DNA of 64,000 nucleotides from assembly GCA_951217055.1 (NCBI GenBank), contig OX578284.1, forward strand, positions 25,322,187 through 25,386,186, read 5' to 3'. This DNA is from Gerris lacustris. Its lineage: Eukaryota; Arthropoda; Insecta; Hemiptera; Gerridae. The position numbers and the translations under genes were made by a program. This document shows, one piece after another, positions 33,293-44,703 of the stretch. A model generated the notes under the pieces. That model made no database searches and was not told where the DNA came from. It saw only the letters and a program-made list of their open reading frames with translations. How positions within the stretch are numbered: the first letter of the stretch is position 1; the number at the start of each line of letters is the position of its first letter.

Positions 33293-33851
33293 GCTTCCGA
33301 GCTTACCGAAGGTAACAGAAGAAGCATTGTGTTCACTTTTGACAACGAAAAACTTTTATGTCTCCGATTTCAAAAATTCCAAGACAGAAATCCGTTTCAG
33401 ACATCAGGGAACATTTTTGGTCTCGTGTCTGTCTGTCTGTCGGTCTGTGTGTCCGCGAATTATGAAACGTGCGACGATAACTTGAGTAAATGTCGACCGC
33501 TTTTGATGAAATTTAGTAGACATGTTCATTTTACCAATACCCAGGACGATTTCGTTGGACAACGTTATCCGTCCAAGCGTTCACGAGCAACGCTCGCTTA
33601 AACGTGAACTTTAAATTTAAAATTGGAATTTTAGGTCGGGGAAAAAATCTAACTTCATCTATTCAATGAGACAAACATTTTTTTCAAATACAATTTTTTA
33701 GTAAAACCAACAGCGACACCGCTATGAAGTGTTAAAGATCGCTAAAAATATTAATAGTTTTTACAAAATAAACAATATAACAATAATTGTTATAGTACAT
33801 GATAGGATGCGAGGAAGCTATGTGCCACACTAATTGCGGCAGTCTATTTTT
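33293..33851 (+). repeat. Family B repeat, subfamily B1, inserted in the RTE LINE
   Basis: Starts TTGCTTCCGAGCTTACCGAA, then AAAATTCCAAGACAGAAATC, GTCTGTCTGTCTGTCGGTCT, GCGACGATAACTTGAGTAAA, TTTCGTTGGACAACG and the end phrase GAGGAAGCTATGTGCCACAC at about 33810-33830. The ~100-residue frame on the plus strand is shared with 59602-59910 only because the DNA is repeated. Confidence 0.88.
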
Positions 33852-34524
33852 ACCTTCTGTAGTACTTTTTTTTGCAGTTTTGCTTTGTGTATTTCTTCTG
33901 ACTCTCATTTTCGCCATTATATAACTTTTCATTTTACAAGTTAATTATTTCGATAATTCCTGTTTTATCATGTTTCATTACTCCTTCTGACTTTATAAAT
34001 AATATTTTTCTTATTCCACAGGACTGCGATCGCCAGTCCTTCCTTCGATTTCTTTACGTACCTCAATTTTTGATGACGATATAGTTCATTAATTTTCATT
34101 TCCATGCTGCTTATATTTCTTTTTCTTTTGATTAGTTTTGAGATCTCTGTGAACTCGATATTTCTCAGACCTTCGTTTCTTCAGCTATCTTCTTTTGAAG
34201 ATAAGTTCTTTCGAGAGCTTTTTTTGTTGTTGGATTAATTGGTATATTTTTCTTCTTCTCTGGGTTTTTCTTTTCTATTATATTATCCCTAGCATTTTCG
34301 ATAGCTTTCTCTAGGTTTTGTTTGAAGCTTCTATTATCTTCTCTTCATGATATATTTTCATATTTGTATATAGATTCGTTAGGTTTATTATCTAAATGCA
34401 TTCATTGCTTATTTATTTTTTAATACTCCTCCTTCTCTTTGTTAGTTTATTATCCTACTAATTGTTTATTTATTTTTTTACGTAATTTTACCTCTGTTGT
34501 CCAATAACAACGAGCAAATCTATT

Positions 34525-35380
34525 GAATACATAATAATTTATGATATTGCTTTATGGATACCAACACATTAGCTTTTAACTCCTATTTTAATTTACGAAT
34601 AAACTCAACAAATTCAATTTGATTATATATTTGCCTAAATTTAATTTAATCCTAATAAATATCAAGTTTCCAATTTATCTATTACTTTTATTAAAATGTG
34701 ATTGGCTTACCCTGAAGATGGTGTTTGCTTTCGTTACTTAGGTATTTTTCTCCAGTAGATATTTTGATGGCGTAAAAAAAAGTAAATATAAAACTTTTCC
34801 ATTTTAAAAATAAAAATGGATTATTCCTGAGATAAAGTTTTTTTTTATTTAAATTAATGCGAGAAGAAGATCGTCCCTGGGGGCTTGAATCCAATAAAAA
34901 ATCATTTGCGATATTTATTTTATAAAATTTCGTTTTGTACAATTTTGTAATGATCTCAAATGTGTTCTCAAAATGAAAGTATTAATTAAGTTATAACCAA
35001 ATGTAAGTGTATTCCATTGGCATACACCTACCTCGTAACAATTTCGTTCCTATAGTCAATACCTAATCCTTGTTTTTTTATAAAATAGTTAAAATATTTT
35101 TTTTTTGTCCTGTGACTACCCCTTTTTGGCGTGAGGATTATATAGAAGATTGATTACAAATAAATAACTAAATAATAAATAAATTTAGATAGAGGTGAAA
35201 TGAAGTGCTAATTATTTAAATAAATAAACTAAATAATTAAATATACTTAACATAATTATATATGTTAATTTCATTAAATTTAATTTGTTTCATATATATT
35301 TTAATTAATTATAATCGCCTTTTTAAGTGTGCTTATATTCTGATGAGTTTAAGTTATGTTATTACCTAAGCTTATGAAGT
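34525..35380. other. AT-rich segment, nothing recognised
   Basis: The 83-residue minus-strand frame at 34691-34942 has no recognised domain. Confidence 0.45.
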
Positions 35381-35384
35381 CGTG

Positions 35385-35605
35385 ATAGCTGTAATTCTAA
35401 CGTTTGCATCCATTTATCGGGTTAGGAGCATCTTCAGGAGAGTGCATGTTGTTTCTAAAGAAGTAATAAATTTAACTGCAGATTACGTTGTTCTAATGTT
35501 CTAAGAAAGTAACTGTTACTGCAGTTTAAGTTATTACTTCCTTAGAAACATAATGAACCTCCTAAAGATGCTCCCAACACTAGGTGCAAAAAGTTGGGAC
35601 TGCAC
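35385..35605. repeat. Inverted repeat with Penelope-type terminal motif
   Basis: The arms (about 35405-35480 and 35520-35590) are inverted copies with GGAGCATCTTCAGGAG or CTCCTAAAGATGCTCC, TTTCTAAAGAAGTAATAA and CTGCAG near the centre. On their sense strands both read CTGAAGATGCTCC (or CTAAAG), a short loop region and GCAAACG or GCAAAAAG. This matches the style of 24740-24960. No ORF lies between the arms. Confidence 0.65.
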
Positions 35606-36520
35606 CGAGGTACTATGACCACCGGTTAATTTAACAATTTAGCAATTTATTAAGTTACAATATACCACTTTATTTATTAATTATCATGATTTTTTATTTT
35701 TTAATGAAATACATAGTATAATACAAAACATATAACGCAAGAATTGTGAAGCAAAAGATATATACTATTATATATGTATATGTATATATAAATATATCGC
35801 TCTATTCCGGCCAAAAACAAAAGTTAGAAATAAAGAGAAATGGAATAACGGAAATATGAAATTCAGCATACCTATTTTATTATTATTCAATAAAAAGAAG
35901 TCCTCATATATTACTTGCTATGCTATCCAAGTCCATTTTTAGGCATATGAAGAAATACTAAAAAAAAACCTCAAGTAAATAATATATAAATGTAAATCCA
36001 GGGATAAGGATGTTTTTCATGTTATTTGCTTTATTCTTTACTACTGTTTTATTGGAAAAAGGAAATAAAATTTACATATTATTGGACTATACGTGATAAT
36101 TTTGTGAGTGAGGTATTCAAGAGATATACTCTTTCTTGTTCTGTTTTTCTCGACATTATTCGATTTTATGGATCGGTAACTTTACTCTCTATCTCAACCA
36201 GTCAAGGTTAGTTATTGTTAGAATAATACGTCTCACATTTTATAGGAATGAATTTGCGCTGGTTTCTTAAAATGGGCGCTGGATCTTGTGGACTACCATA
36301 ATATACGACTGTCCGGATAATGCATTGAAGAGTATATATGATTATTTAAAAATTGTTGTTTTAATATATGAAAGGTGTGGTCGTTTTAAGAGACCTTTAA
36401 ACTTCAGTCATTGGTATTATTATTGATATAAAATGTTGTTTAAATATAATGATATAGGGGTCGATTAAATAATTAGCAATTAGAAGAATTATGAATAATA
36501 AATTTATACATAAGCTAATT
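35606..36520. other. AT-rich segment, nothing recognised
   Basis: Low-complexity sequence with short TATATA runs and a 61-residue frame at 36026-36211 lacking any known domain. Confidence 0.45.
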
Positions 36521-36525
36521 ATTAT

Positions 36526-36590
36526 CAGTGGTGTAGCTAAGGAGTTTTAGCCCCTTGGAAAGAAACTCACCCCTCCCTTTTTTCATTTAT
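36526..36590 (+). mobile_element. hAT-like left end, partner end not found
   Basis: CAGTGGTGTAGCTAAGGAG resembles the CAGTGGCGTAGCTAGGG terminus of the hATs at 28556 and 44939, followed by GCCCC and CCCTCCC runs. No matching right terminus or target duplication was seen nearby. Confidence 0.4.
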
Positions 36591-37288
36591 TAGAGTATTG
36601 CAACTTCATTAGTAAATGCTATAAACAATACAGACGTTAGCAGAATGGCAGAATGTTGAGATAAGAAATTATCCTTTGACAGTACCCCTAATAATTTAAT
36701 GACTTGAAATTTTTAAATGTTAATTTATTAATAAATCACGAGGTTATTACCTCTTTAGGCGTCGAGAAGGATTTTGTAGAATGGAGAGGATAGGTTTTAG
36801 ACTTAAGGGTTGAGATGGTGGGATATGGAGTCATGCGGAAGGATTTTTATCTTGACAAAGCTACAGATCACGGATAAATGGAACTTCTTTGTGGAGGATA
36901 AGGTTGGGATTGGAAAAATAGAAAGGTGTGGTGGTTCCTGGTGAAAGAGTAGAAGTCTGTGTACAAGTTGTGTCTGTGTAAAAGTTGTTGCTGTTGAATG
37001 ACTGATGCAGTTTTGTCGTTTAAGTTTTCTGTGGTATATTTATGTTAGACGCCGATCCTGGTGTTGCCCAAGTAATACAGTGCTGGAGTTAGGAATAGGA
37101 GTTTGGTTTAGGAATACAGGTCCGCCACCCATAGGAACAATTTGGATATGGCAATAGTCATATAGGCGTAAGGTTGGTGTTAGGGGCTATAACCCCCTCT
37201 ATCATTTTTACACCAATATTAATAGCTTATGATGCTATTGATTATTAACAGGGAACTAGGGATCCCTCCAACACCACCTGCCTGTTTA
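36591..37288. other. Moderately balanced segment, nothing recognised
   Basis: Base composition is less AT-rich than average at 36780-37210 (GGATAGG, GGTTGGTG and CCGCCACCC words), with an inverted GGGGCTATAACCCC near 37180. No coding frame or RNA gene was recognised. Confidence 0.35.
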
Positions 37289-37290
37289 AT

Positions 37291-37354
37291 GTTTTCATAG
37301 TGGTATAGTGGTTATTACAAGCTCAAGGTCTCCGGTTCAATACTGGGTGAAGCC
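37291..37354 (+). pseudogene. tRNA-Val-like pseudogene without anticodon arm
   Basis: GTTTTCATAGTGGTATAGTG followed by GTTATTAC fits the 5' half of eukaryotic tRNA-Val, and AAGGTCTCCGGTTCAA followed by TACTGGG fits its variable loop and T-arm. The first seven bases pair with the last seven before CCA-like CCAG at 6 of 7 positions. The anticodon stem and loop are deleted to a few bases, so it cannot decode. An A/T-rich TTATTTATTTATTTT tail follows, as in retroposed tRNA copies. Confidence 0.7.
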
Positions 37355-37814
37355 AGTTATTTATTTATTTTATTTTTTTTATTTTTATCAGAGGAATGAT
37401 TTGGTTTGTTTACCATTAGTGACGAAGTTTAAATGTCATAATTGTCGTTTAAAATATCCAAGTTAGCTGATTAATTAGTTAAATGCTAAAAGGAAATGTT
37501 GGATTTCTAACTTTATTATTCTTACTTGTATTTTTACTTCTTTTTTAAATGTTTCTCATTCGTAAATTAGTAAACATTTCGTGACTATAGTTCAGAAATA
37601 AATCTCAGGAAACATCGGGTAAATTCGGCCAATAATTGTTGACCTCTTCTTTTAGTCACGAACTTCATTTTTCGTTGTAATAAATTAGTGATTAAATATG
37701 AAAGGTGTTTTAAACATTTACTGAAAACTAATACAAAGTAAAACATTCAGAGGTCTATTTTAAAACTGGACTTTAATAATAACTAGATATTTTGCCTTTT
37801 TTAAGTATATATAG

Positions 37815-38170
37815 CCATCAAAATTTCTGCAAAAGCGGATGAGTGATAAAGGTACTGTTGTTAATACAAACAAGTTTATACGCGGAAGGAAGCAATATAT
37901 GGAGAAGGTTGAAATTAACATAGGACTGAAAAGGCTTTATTATGACCTATTTTATCAAAAGCGGACGAGTTGCATTTTGTTCGCAAGAATTTTGAACGAC
38001 GGATAGACCGACATACAAGAGACCAAAAAGTATTAAAAAATATATTTTCCCAAAAGGGATTTTTAAAACGGTTTTCTGTCGAGGAAGTTTTAAATTCGGA
38101 GACATAGAGAAATAGCGTTCTTAAGAATGATTTAAATGCTTTGTGATCATCACGTTACTTTTGGAAAAAT
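37815..38170 (-). repeat. Family B relic, minus strand
   Basis: The minus strand shows TATGTCTCCGAATTTAAAAC, TTTTGGTCTCTTGTATGTCG, GTCCGCTTTTGATAAAATAG and TTGCTTCCTTCCGCG, in the same order as family B but highly diverged. Confidence 0.6.
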
Positions 38171-38374
38171 AATAAATAGATATTATTTTGTTAATACATC
38201 TTTAAAAAATTATATTTATGTATATATGATATAGGTTATTCTTATGAGGAATAGATTTCGATTTTTTTTTTTTAAATATCGCTTCTATACCGGAACCATA
38301 GACTATGATAATCCATAAATATATACATTATGTTTAGTAATTTTAGCTAATGGCAAAATACAAACAGAAATGGC

Positions 38375-38590
38375 GGCAGAGCTTCAAAGCGGTAAGTGGC
38401 ACAGGCTATGATAAGAGCAAAAATTATAGGCTGGGCGGTATTTTCCATGAGTTCCCTGCCATGTTTACTTGACGAGAGTTTCTAATTAACTAATAAACAC
38501 TGAGCGGTGAGCGAAAATTAATGTCCAGGCCACGGTTAGCGGTAAATGGCAAGCGGCAACATTTTGCGCTCAGATTGCTCAGAATTAGAA
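38375..38590. repeat. GC-richer patch with GCGGTAA-type repeats
   Basis: AGCGGTAAGTGGCA, GAGCGGTGAGCG and AGCGGTAAATGGCAAGCGGCA recur over ~180 bp in otherwise AT-rich DNA. This resembles the subterminal repeats of some DNA transposons, but ends and target duplication were not found. Confidence 0.4.
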
Positions 38591-38699
38591 TGGAACTATG
38601 GTATACTTTTTTGTGAAAGAATGACACAATTGTAACTTTTAATGATGACCACCAGAGAACAAATGTGTCAGTCTTCCATTGTACAAAAATGTTTAGAAT

Positions 38700-39220
38700 T
38701 TTTTCTCAATACTGTCACATTGTAGAAGTGACAGTTTGATCGTGCCTAGTGATTGAGGTGGCTTCGTGCTGTTTTTCGGTAACACTGTCACATTTTAAAT
38801 TATGCCACTCTTGTCTCAAAAACATGGTGATTGCATGCTGTTTGTTTTTGGTGAAACTGACACAATTCATCGGAACTTGAATAAACTGTATTTTAGAACT
38901 TCAATAAAAATAAATGTTAAAATTAGCCTCTTTGTGTGATTTAGAGCATATATCATTTTCTCCAATACTGTCACAACTCTAAACATGGATCAAAAGTTTT
39001 TAAGAAAAACCGTCAAAAGTCAAAGCCCTTAAGGGATTTAATAGGTGTTATGATGGTGGGAGCAAAGAAAATTTGACTTAAGGGAAAATTTTAATAACCG
39101 TGTAAAAGCTTGTTACGCTATCTGTTTTCTATATAATCAAAAGTGAAAAACCATTGAGTATCAGTGACTTTAAAACATGATTTCCCAAAACTCACATTTT
39201 TTTAGTTGTGACAGTCTTGC
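38700..39220. promoter_or_regulatory. Cluster of five CTGTCAC/GTGACAG words
   Basis: CTGTCAC or its complement lies at 38712, 38728, 38785, 38968 and 39208. TGACAG is the core bound by TALE homeodomain proteins (Homothorax/Meis), so a binding cluster is possible. Some sites sit in similar context (AATACTGTCACA), so decayed tandem repeats could also explain them. Confidence 0.3.
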
Positions 39221-39224
39221 TCCG

Positions 39225-39660
39225 AGATATCATCATTGAGTGCTCGTCCAATTTTAATAAAATTTTGATGGTGGGTCATAATTAGCCCATTGTTGGTTGT
39301 TGGTCCCATATTAGTTTCAACCATCTGCGCCCATTCCGCATGCGCACAAACATACACTTATTTATACCTACATCTTTAAAATTACGAATCCGTTGTTCAA
39401 GAAATTTGGATGTTGGTCGAACGCAGTCTACAGGTAGTCCTATACTAATTTCAACCTCGGGGCTCTATAAATTTTGCTAAATTGATACTTTTATTCATGT
39501 AATTAATTAAAACAATTTTGACAGAATTATATTAAAAGGTGGAAAATACTTAAATAATGTAGACAATAATGGTTTGTATACAAGCATATTTGAGTGCGTT
39601 GACATCATTTGAGTACGTTATAAAGCCGCGTGGACCTATGTGCAACACTAATTGGCAGAA
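39225..39660 (+). repeat. Family B relic, subfamily B2
   Basis: TTTTAATAAAATTTTGATGG, CATGCGCACAAACATACACT, TTTTGCTAAATTGATACTTT and CTATGTGCAACACTAATTGG follow the B2 order. The starting hairpin is missing. Confidence 0.75.
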
Positions 39661-40570
39661 CTTATTCATATTAAAAAAACATAAACAATCTTTTGTTTAT
39701 TGTCTTAAACAATAAACTAATTTCAATTTGATGTACTATTAAATATATGTTACAGAAAATAGTTTTTGTATTATCTACTTTAAGTTTTAATTTTTTGAAG
39801 TTTTCGATTTCTTTTCAGTGATATGTTGAAACTTGAGAAAGGTATAGGGTCAAAGGCACCTTATTCCCTCCCCTAGACCCTTTTATAGTTCTTATCTTAT
39901 GAGCTAGCTGTCACTTGCACCTCTTTACTAATACATACAGTTTACCCTTTATCCTTCTCATCGTTTGCTCTTTCGCTCTTATCTCATATTGACTTATTGT
40001 ATGGAAAGATCTAATTTTATAAAATATATATATATATATCTTCCTATATATATTTATAATTATACAGTAAATATTTCGCTATATGGAAGTCCATAATATA
40101 TCAAAATTAATGATTCAAGAAAAAAAAAATTCGCATAATAGAAATTTGAATTCCAGAATAGAAATTTCGTTGTATAGAATTTATTTTTTCTTTTGAGAAA
40201 AAATGAGTTTTTCTGAAAGAGGAAAACTTATCCCGTAACATTTTTACACACTGCAGAACTTCTTCATCTACGTCTTAATATTTACAACCTCCACTCTAGG
40301 TATTTTTTTTTTTTTTTTTAAATATCTGAACTCTGAGCTATTTTGTATTTACGGGGTTCTTGTTCTTCATTCCTTATTCCACGTCGTTGAATAGATTAGG
40401 CAAATTTTCTTGAAAGTGGTAATTTTCTTTGACATTAAAATTTGTACTGTGATTAAATAACGCTGTAAATAGAATATATATTTACAATACTATAATATGT
40501 TTATGAAAAGCATTTGCCATAAAATCTATTCTTATAAAAGTAACTGCGTTATCATTACACATGAGTCACT
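39661..40570. other. AT-rich segment, nothing recognised
   Basis: No coding frame or paired repeat; includes a short (TA)n run near 40020. Confidence 0.45.
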
Positions 40571-40573
40571 AAT

Positions 40574-40795
40574 AAACAGTAGCGCACCCAGGATTTTTTT
40601 TGGGAGGGGCACAGATTAAAAAAATGGAGGGGGGGGGGGGGGGGGGGAGAGGATGTAATGTGGGCACTTAATCACAGATAATTAAGAAGTCTGGTTTTCT
40701 TTATTCTTAAATTACTTCATATCAAGGGCGGATCTAGCCAATTTTTAAGGGGGGCTGGGCTCTCTTTTAGGGGGGGCCCTCCCCCTGGAAAATTT
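40574..40795 (+). mobile_element. Two truncated hAT-like ends with a poly(G) run
   Basis: CAGTAGCGCACCCAGG at 40578 and CAAGGGCGGATCTAGCC at 40724 both resemble known hAT termini that start CAGGGGCG. Each is followed by G-rich or C-rich sequence, including 19 G at 40629-40647. Opposite ends were not found. Confidence 0.4.
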
Positions 40796-40799
40796 GTAT

Positions 40800-41475
40800 A
40801 GTTTACGTTTAAAGAAAACGTCTTTTTAGCCTATTCTAAGAGCATCTAAAATGTTATTTTATACAAATAAATTTAAGAAATTTATGAACGGGACATGAAG
40901 GCCGGGGTATTTTATTTAAAAAAAAATTATATGCGGATAATATTTTATTATTATAAGTTGTACATTATATAATAGATTAATGTTTTATTTTAGTAGCTAG
41001 AAAAATAAATTAGTACATTTTAAAAATATTTTAGTTACGTCAATTAAAAAAAAAAAAATAAATAAGTACGCCAAATATTTTGAGTTCAACAGAAATTAGC
41101 TGATAGTATTAGGTTAAAAATAAAAATAGTAGGGTATCTAACAGTCCAGTCAATAAATACAAAAAATAGTCTTCCTTGCCTTAGATTGGGTATCTGCATC
41201 TGCAATTTTTAAAATCTTATTCTATAATTGAACCTGTTTGTAAATTAATTAATGACCGGCAAAACCAGGTATATAATTACTTATTTATTGATTTTTTTTA
41301 CTATCACTGCTACTAAATACAGTCATATAAATAAATACAGTATTTTTTTTGTCCCGTGTATTGGTCCGTGTGCATATCATCATTGAGTGCTCGTCTTCAT
41401 TCATTATTCACAAATACAATACATAATATTCCGATAATTCGTAGTGTCAAAAGACCTGTAACCTATTACGAATTA
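40800..41475. other. AT-rich segment, nothing recognised
   Basis: Long A runs and AT-rich DNA. The word ATCATCATTGAGTGCTCGTC near 41377 is shared with 39231, possibly a small family B trace. Confidence 0.4.
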
Positions 41476-41489
41476 ATAGTAGGTACAAT

Positions 41490-42090
41490 ACACGTCTAGT
41501 GCAGAAAGCAGCAATTTGCATGCGAGTGTGGAGTATGCACCCGAGCGATAGCGAGGGTAGTAAAACCACACGAGCAAAGCAAAATGTAGTTTTCGCATGA
41601 GTTTCGTACCGTGTACCGTACTTTATCTACGATTGTGGATTTTAATAATAAATACAGAAAAAAATGTAATAAACTTCCTGTACGTAAGTTCGTATTTCTC
41701 TTTTGATTAAGATGACATTAATTCATTGAATTAATTATTTCGGGAGGCGTATTATTCTCCTCATTTTCGTCATATTAACTTAAATCACTTATTGTTTTTC
41801 ACTAAAAACTCGATATAAACAGTTACTTTAATTAAACAAACAGCAAATGTAAATTTTGTTAAAAAATGTAAATTTTGTTAAATGTACACTAACTCGCTAA
41901 TCGTGCGTAAAGGTGAAGAATTCCTCTTGATTCCGCTCTAGGGCGGAAAAGAAGAGGATTTCCTCACCTTATCGCACGATTATGAAGCGCGCATGCGCAA
42001 TGAATACAGCTACGAAAAGAATCACTTTCCACGCATTAAAACAGAGATATAATGTTTATATTTCGTATCAATCGTAGATAATAGATAATT
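41490..42090. mobile_element. Candidate element with inverted CAATCGTAGATAA ends and a central stem-loop
   Basis: TTATCTACGATTGTGG near 41622 and CAATCGTAGATAATAG near 42070 form an inverted pair. Between them, and flanking on the left, lies GC-richer sequence including GAGCGATAGCGAGGG. The strong hairpin at 41897-41981 lies inside. No ORF or target duplication was seen. Confidence 0.4.
41897..41981. other. 85-nt strong stem-loop
   Basis: TAATCGTGCG, AAAGGTGA and AATTCCTCTT on the left pair with AAGAGGA, TCACCTTA and CGCACGATTA on the right. An inner TTCCGCTCTAGGGCGGAA hairpin forms the tip. The stem of about 30 bp with few mismatches is GC-rich in AT-rich surroundings. It could be a MITE core or a precursor-miRNA-like transcript. 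Confidence 0.7.
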
Positions 42091-42099
42091 TTCGTAACA

Positions 42100-43178
42100 T
42101 ATACTAGGGATTACGAATAAGAGAGAGTAAAGAAGGATACACTTTATGACTTGGATCTGATATGAAAAATACACATTATGTAAACAAAACTCAAATAAAA
42201 GTATATATTTTATAATAATTATGTATAACATGTATTATTTAACTGGGAGCAATTTCACTATACACGTACAAATGTAAGAAGAATAATAAACAATTATACT
42301 GAACTTAAGAGAAAAGTAATTATAACTGAGTAACTTAAAGTGAGAGCAATTGTCTAATGTTTGAATAAAATTAATAATATATTATTCTTATTAATTAAAA
42401 CAAGTCATAAACTTATAATGATTTTATATTTTAAAAAAATTAAGGAAATAATACGACAATGGAGAACAATTTTCTTTCTAAGACAAAATGTATAATACAT
42501 TTTTTAATACAATATTATATTCAAAAATATATTATGTTTATAAGAGATTTGTCCTGAGCGATAACACCATAAAATATTGAGTTCCTAGATGCGATGCACT
42601 CTTCACATTTCTATTTTAAGCTTCTACTTCCTATGTACAAGAGGCTCTCAAAAGCATTTCTTTTTTAAAAAAAGGGTTTTACCTGAAAAATATAAGTAAA
42701 AAGGAAAATGTAAACAGTTGCATAGCGCTATGCGTGATTTATACCTCTTCATTCAAACCGTTCTTATACAAACAGTCGTCTCTACTTACCTAAACAGTTA
42801 CCTTCATTCATTATTCACAATTTTACCTTGGAGATGGAAAAGTCACTGGGATGAGAGCTATTTTCAGACTCTTGAACGCACTCTTGATACGAGTAGCTAT
42901 TTCCCTGGTGACATACCTCTCCTCTGTGAATTTTTCATGCTCTGAACACAATGCAACACTTGCCAAGATGCCCATTATACCAGCAGTTTGCCTTTTACAT
43001 ACCTGCTAACTTTAAATATTTCTTGACAGAGACAGCTTCTACGTACTTGTTATAATGCTTTTTATCATTTCAAAGGTGGAAAAAATGAGCTAACAAATTA
43101 TACATTAGACCATAAGACATGACAGAAAAAAGTATATTGTTCCTTTTTGTTAAATGTGAAGTTAATTTTCTAAGAAAA
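42100..43178. other. AT-rich segment, nothing recognised
   Basis: The 75-residue frame at 42718-42945 has no known domain. Confidence 0.4.
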
Positions 43179-43181
43179 TAA

Positions 43182-43412
43182 GGTACTTCTTTAGATTGTT
43201 ACTCCCCTAAGTTGTTTTAGAATAAAAATGACTTTGACTTAATAACTATTAGGAAAAAGTGATGTTTAGTCCAATTTTGGGACAAAGGAATATCCCACTT
43301 CTGTTTTGATAAGGGGAGTAACAGTCTAAAGAAGATCATTCAGTACACCTTCTTCAGATTGTTACTCCCCTCTGTTTTTCTTATAAGGGGAGTAACAATC
43401 TAAAGAAGTGCC
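43182..43412. mobile_element. Double-palindrome MITE (copy 2)
   Basis: The ends GGTACTTCTTTAGATTGTTA and complement, plus a second internal arm pair (about 43313-43375), reproduce the four-arm structure of 24189-24424 at almost the same length (231 versus 236 bp). The core again has ACTATTAGGAAAAAGTGATG and GGGACAAAGGAATATC. Confidence 0.9.
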
Positions 43413-43642
43413 GAAGATAAATCTAGATTAAGAATTTATTAATAAAGATTGCATCAAAATCAATAAAAGTAACATTCACCAACCTATACAAATAATGTTT
43501 CAGCGAATTTTCGAAAATAAATTAAGCTATTGCAATGGCTTCAAATTTTTGAATTTTTTTTTCCAAGGAAATCCGTTTAGACCATTCTGAATCGATTCCT
43601 AAAATTTAACACTTTTTTATGTATGTATGTACATATGTATGT

Positions 43643-43800
43643 ATACAGGGTGGTCCAAAAGCCCCCCCCCCCCCTCTTAACTTTTGAACGGTTTGAGATA
43701 AATTAATGAAACTTGGGGGATCTCTACCATGCAAAGGGAAGTTTGTTTTCATGCAATCGCCCACTAGGGACAACTACCCACTTTGAGTGTATGTTTTTGA
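43643..43800 (+). repeat. ACAGGGTGGTCCAAAAG repeat end
   Basis: TACAGGGTGGTCCAAAAG followed by a 13-14 C run and TCTTAACTTTTGAACGGTTT is a dispersed-repeat type often seen in insect genomes. Its class cannot be determined from this single copy. Confidence 0.5.
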
Positions 43801-43836
43801 TAGCATATTAGGATTCTACGGTGAAAAATAATAAAC

Positions 43837-43962
43837 TTTTTGGGTACTCAACCATAATACAAGAATTCACGTTCCGCACAATTTTCATCACATGCTATAT
43901 TTCAACCCCTTTAGGTCATTTTCAAGCTTTTTCATCAGATTCCAGACATTTACATCTCTTTA
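43837..43962 (-). repeat. Penelope-type terminal repeat fragment, minus strand
   Basis: On the minus strand GATGTAAATGTCTGGAATCT, AAGCTTGAAAATGACCTAAA and GGGGTTGAAATATAGC occur in the same order as at 61825-61940. The GAAAATGACC, short loop, GGGGT and GAAAT arrangement is a variant of the CTGAAGATGACC...GGGTCGAAAC pattern of Penelope-like terminal repeats. Confidence 0.55.
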
Positions 43963-43984
43963 ATACTAGTCAATACATAATTAA

Positions 43985-44628
43985 GATATTGCATTTTTTT
44001 TTTTTTTTTTTTTTGCTATAAACCTTGAGAGAATTTGGGTATGTGTTACTATATTATGTCTATGTTTTTATTATAAATCCTTAATATTTATGCATTTTGG
44101 TTTTGTGAATTATCGAAAAAAATTTGTTTATAAAATCACGCTTTAAAAACTTCATAACAATAACGGATATTGAGTTTTTACAAGCAACTTCGTTAATCTA
44201 CCTTGTTGTTTCTGTGTGGGTGGGTTGATTCTACTATTTGACAAATAGTTTTTGTGCCAAGTTAAAGCTTGATTGGATGGCTGGAAGAGGGTTAATTAGC
44301 CCTTCAAAGATTTTAATGGCAGCCAGTCTCATATACAATCAATTCAAAACACACGCTAAAGCGAAACTAAGAGTAGTATAAAAGATTTAGAAATAAATGG
44401 TTTAGTGGTGGTGAAACTTCATCTTGTTCAATAAATAACATTGGTTTGAACTATGTTCGAAGCATATACATTTGTTCAAAATTGTGTAAATTTTCTATTC
44501 TTTTAAATTGTTTGACTTTCCACGGCTGGAAGCTGGAATAAGCTTAGCCCTCTTGATCTTTAGGTGTAGACAACATTTTGTGGGGTATTTAGTTCCAATA
44601 CTGGATGCATCTAAAATACATTTAGTTT
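43985..44628. other. AT-rich segment, nothing recognised
   Basis: Starts with a poly(T) run (about 20 T at 43995-44014). No coding frame with a recognisable domain. Confidence 0.4.
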
Positions 44629-44629
44629 T

Positions 44630-44703
44630 ACTTCTGAGCTTACCGAAGGTAACGGAATCATTGTAATCGTTCTGAAGAACGAAATATTTTGTCAACGACT
44701 CAA
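44630..44703 (+). repeat. Family B start fragment
   Basis: CTTCTGAGCTTACCGAAGGT, AACGGAATCATTGTAATCGT and TCTGAAGAACGAAATATTTT are the first ~70 bp of family B. The rest is absent. Confidence 0.75.

Larger units (their letters stand above)
31700..34520 (-). pseudogene. RTE-type LINE, minus strand, interrupted twice
   Basis: Minus-strand order is preserved across 2.8 kb. At 34520-34020, KNPEKKKNIPINPTTKKALE, then YLQKKIAEETK, resembles the linker between endonuclease and reverse transcriptase. At 33290-32935, ERPIEQLHTSQKGF and STLDNIL match the RT block usually reading QAGFRxGFSTIDHI. At 32560-32110, VLEEVCEELNWEVIGI, DLVIVA and FEINRNKIKIM match the blocks around the catalytic ADD. At 32109-31789 an open frame has ETWMIKREVVKRMRTAQRGM, MRSMLEITRKHGR and NDWISKETGLEDI, the usual C-terminal text. 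Interruptions are family B at 33293-33851 and a short repeat near 32600-32940. Many stops make it inactive. Confidence 0.8.

Noticed and set aside
35341..35365. CTGATGAGTTTAAG as a second hammerhead
   Set aside because: No GAAA box, stem II or matching stem III follows it.
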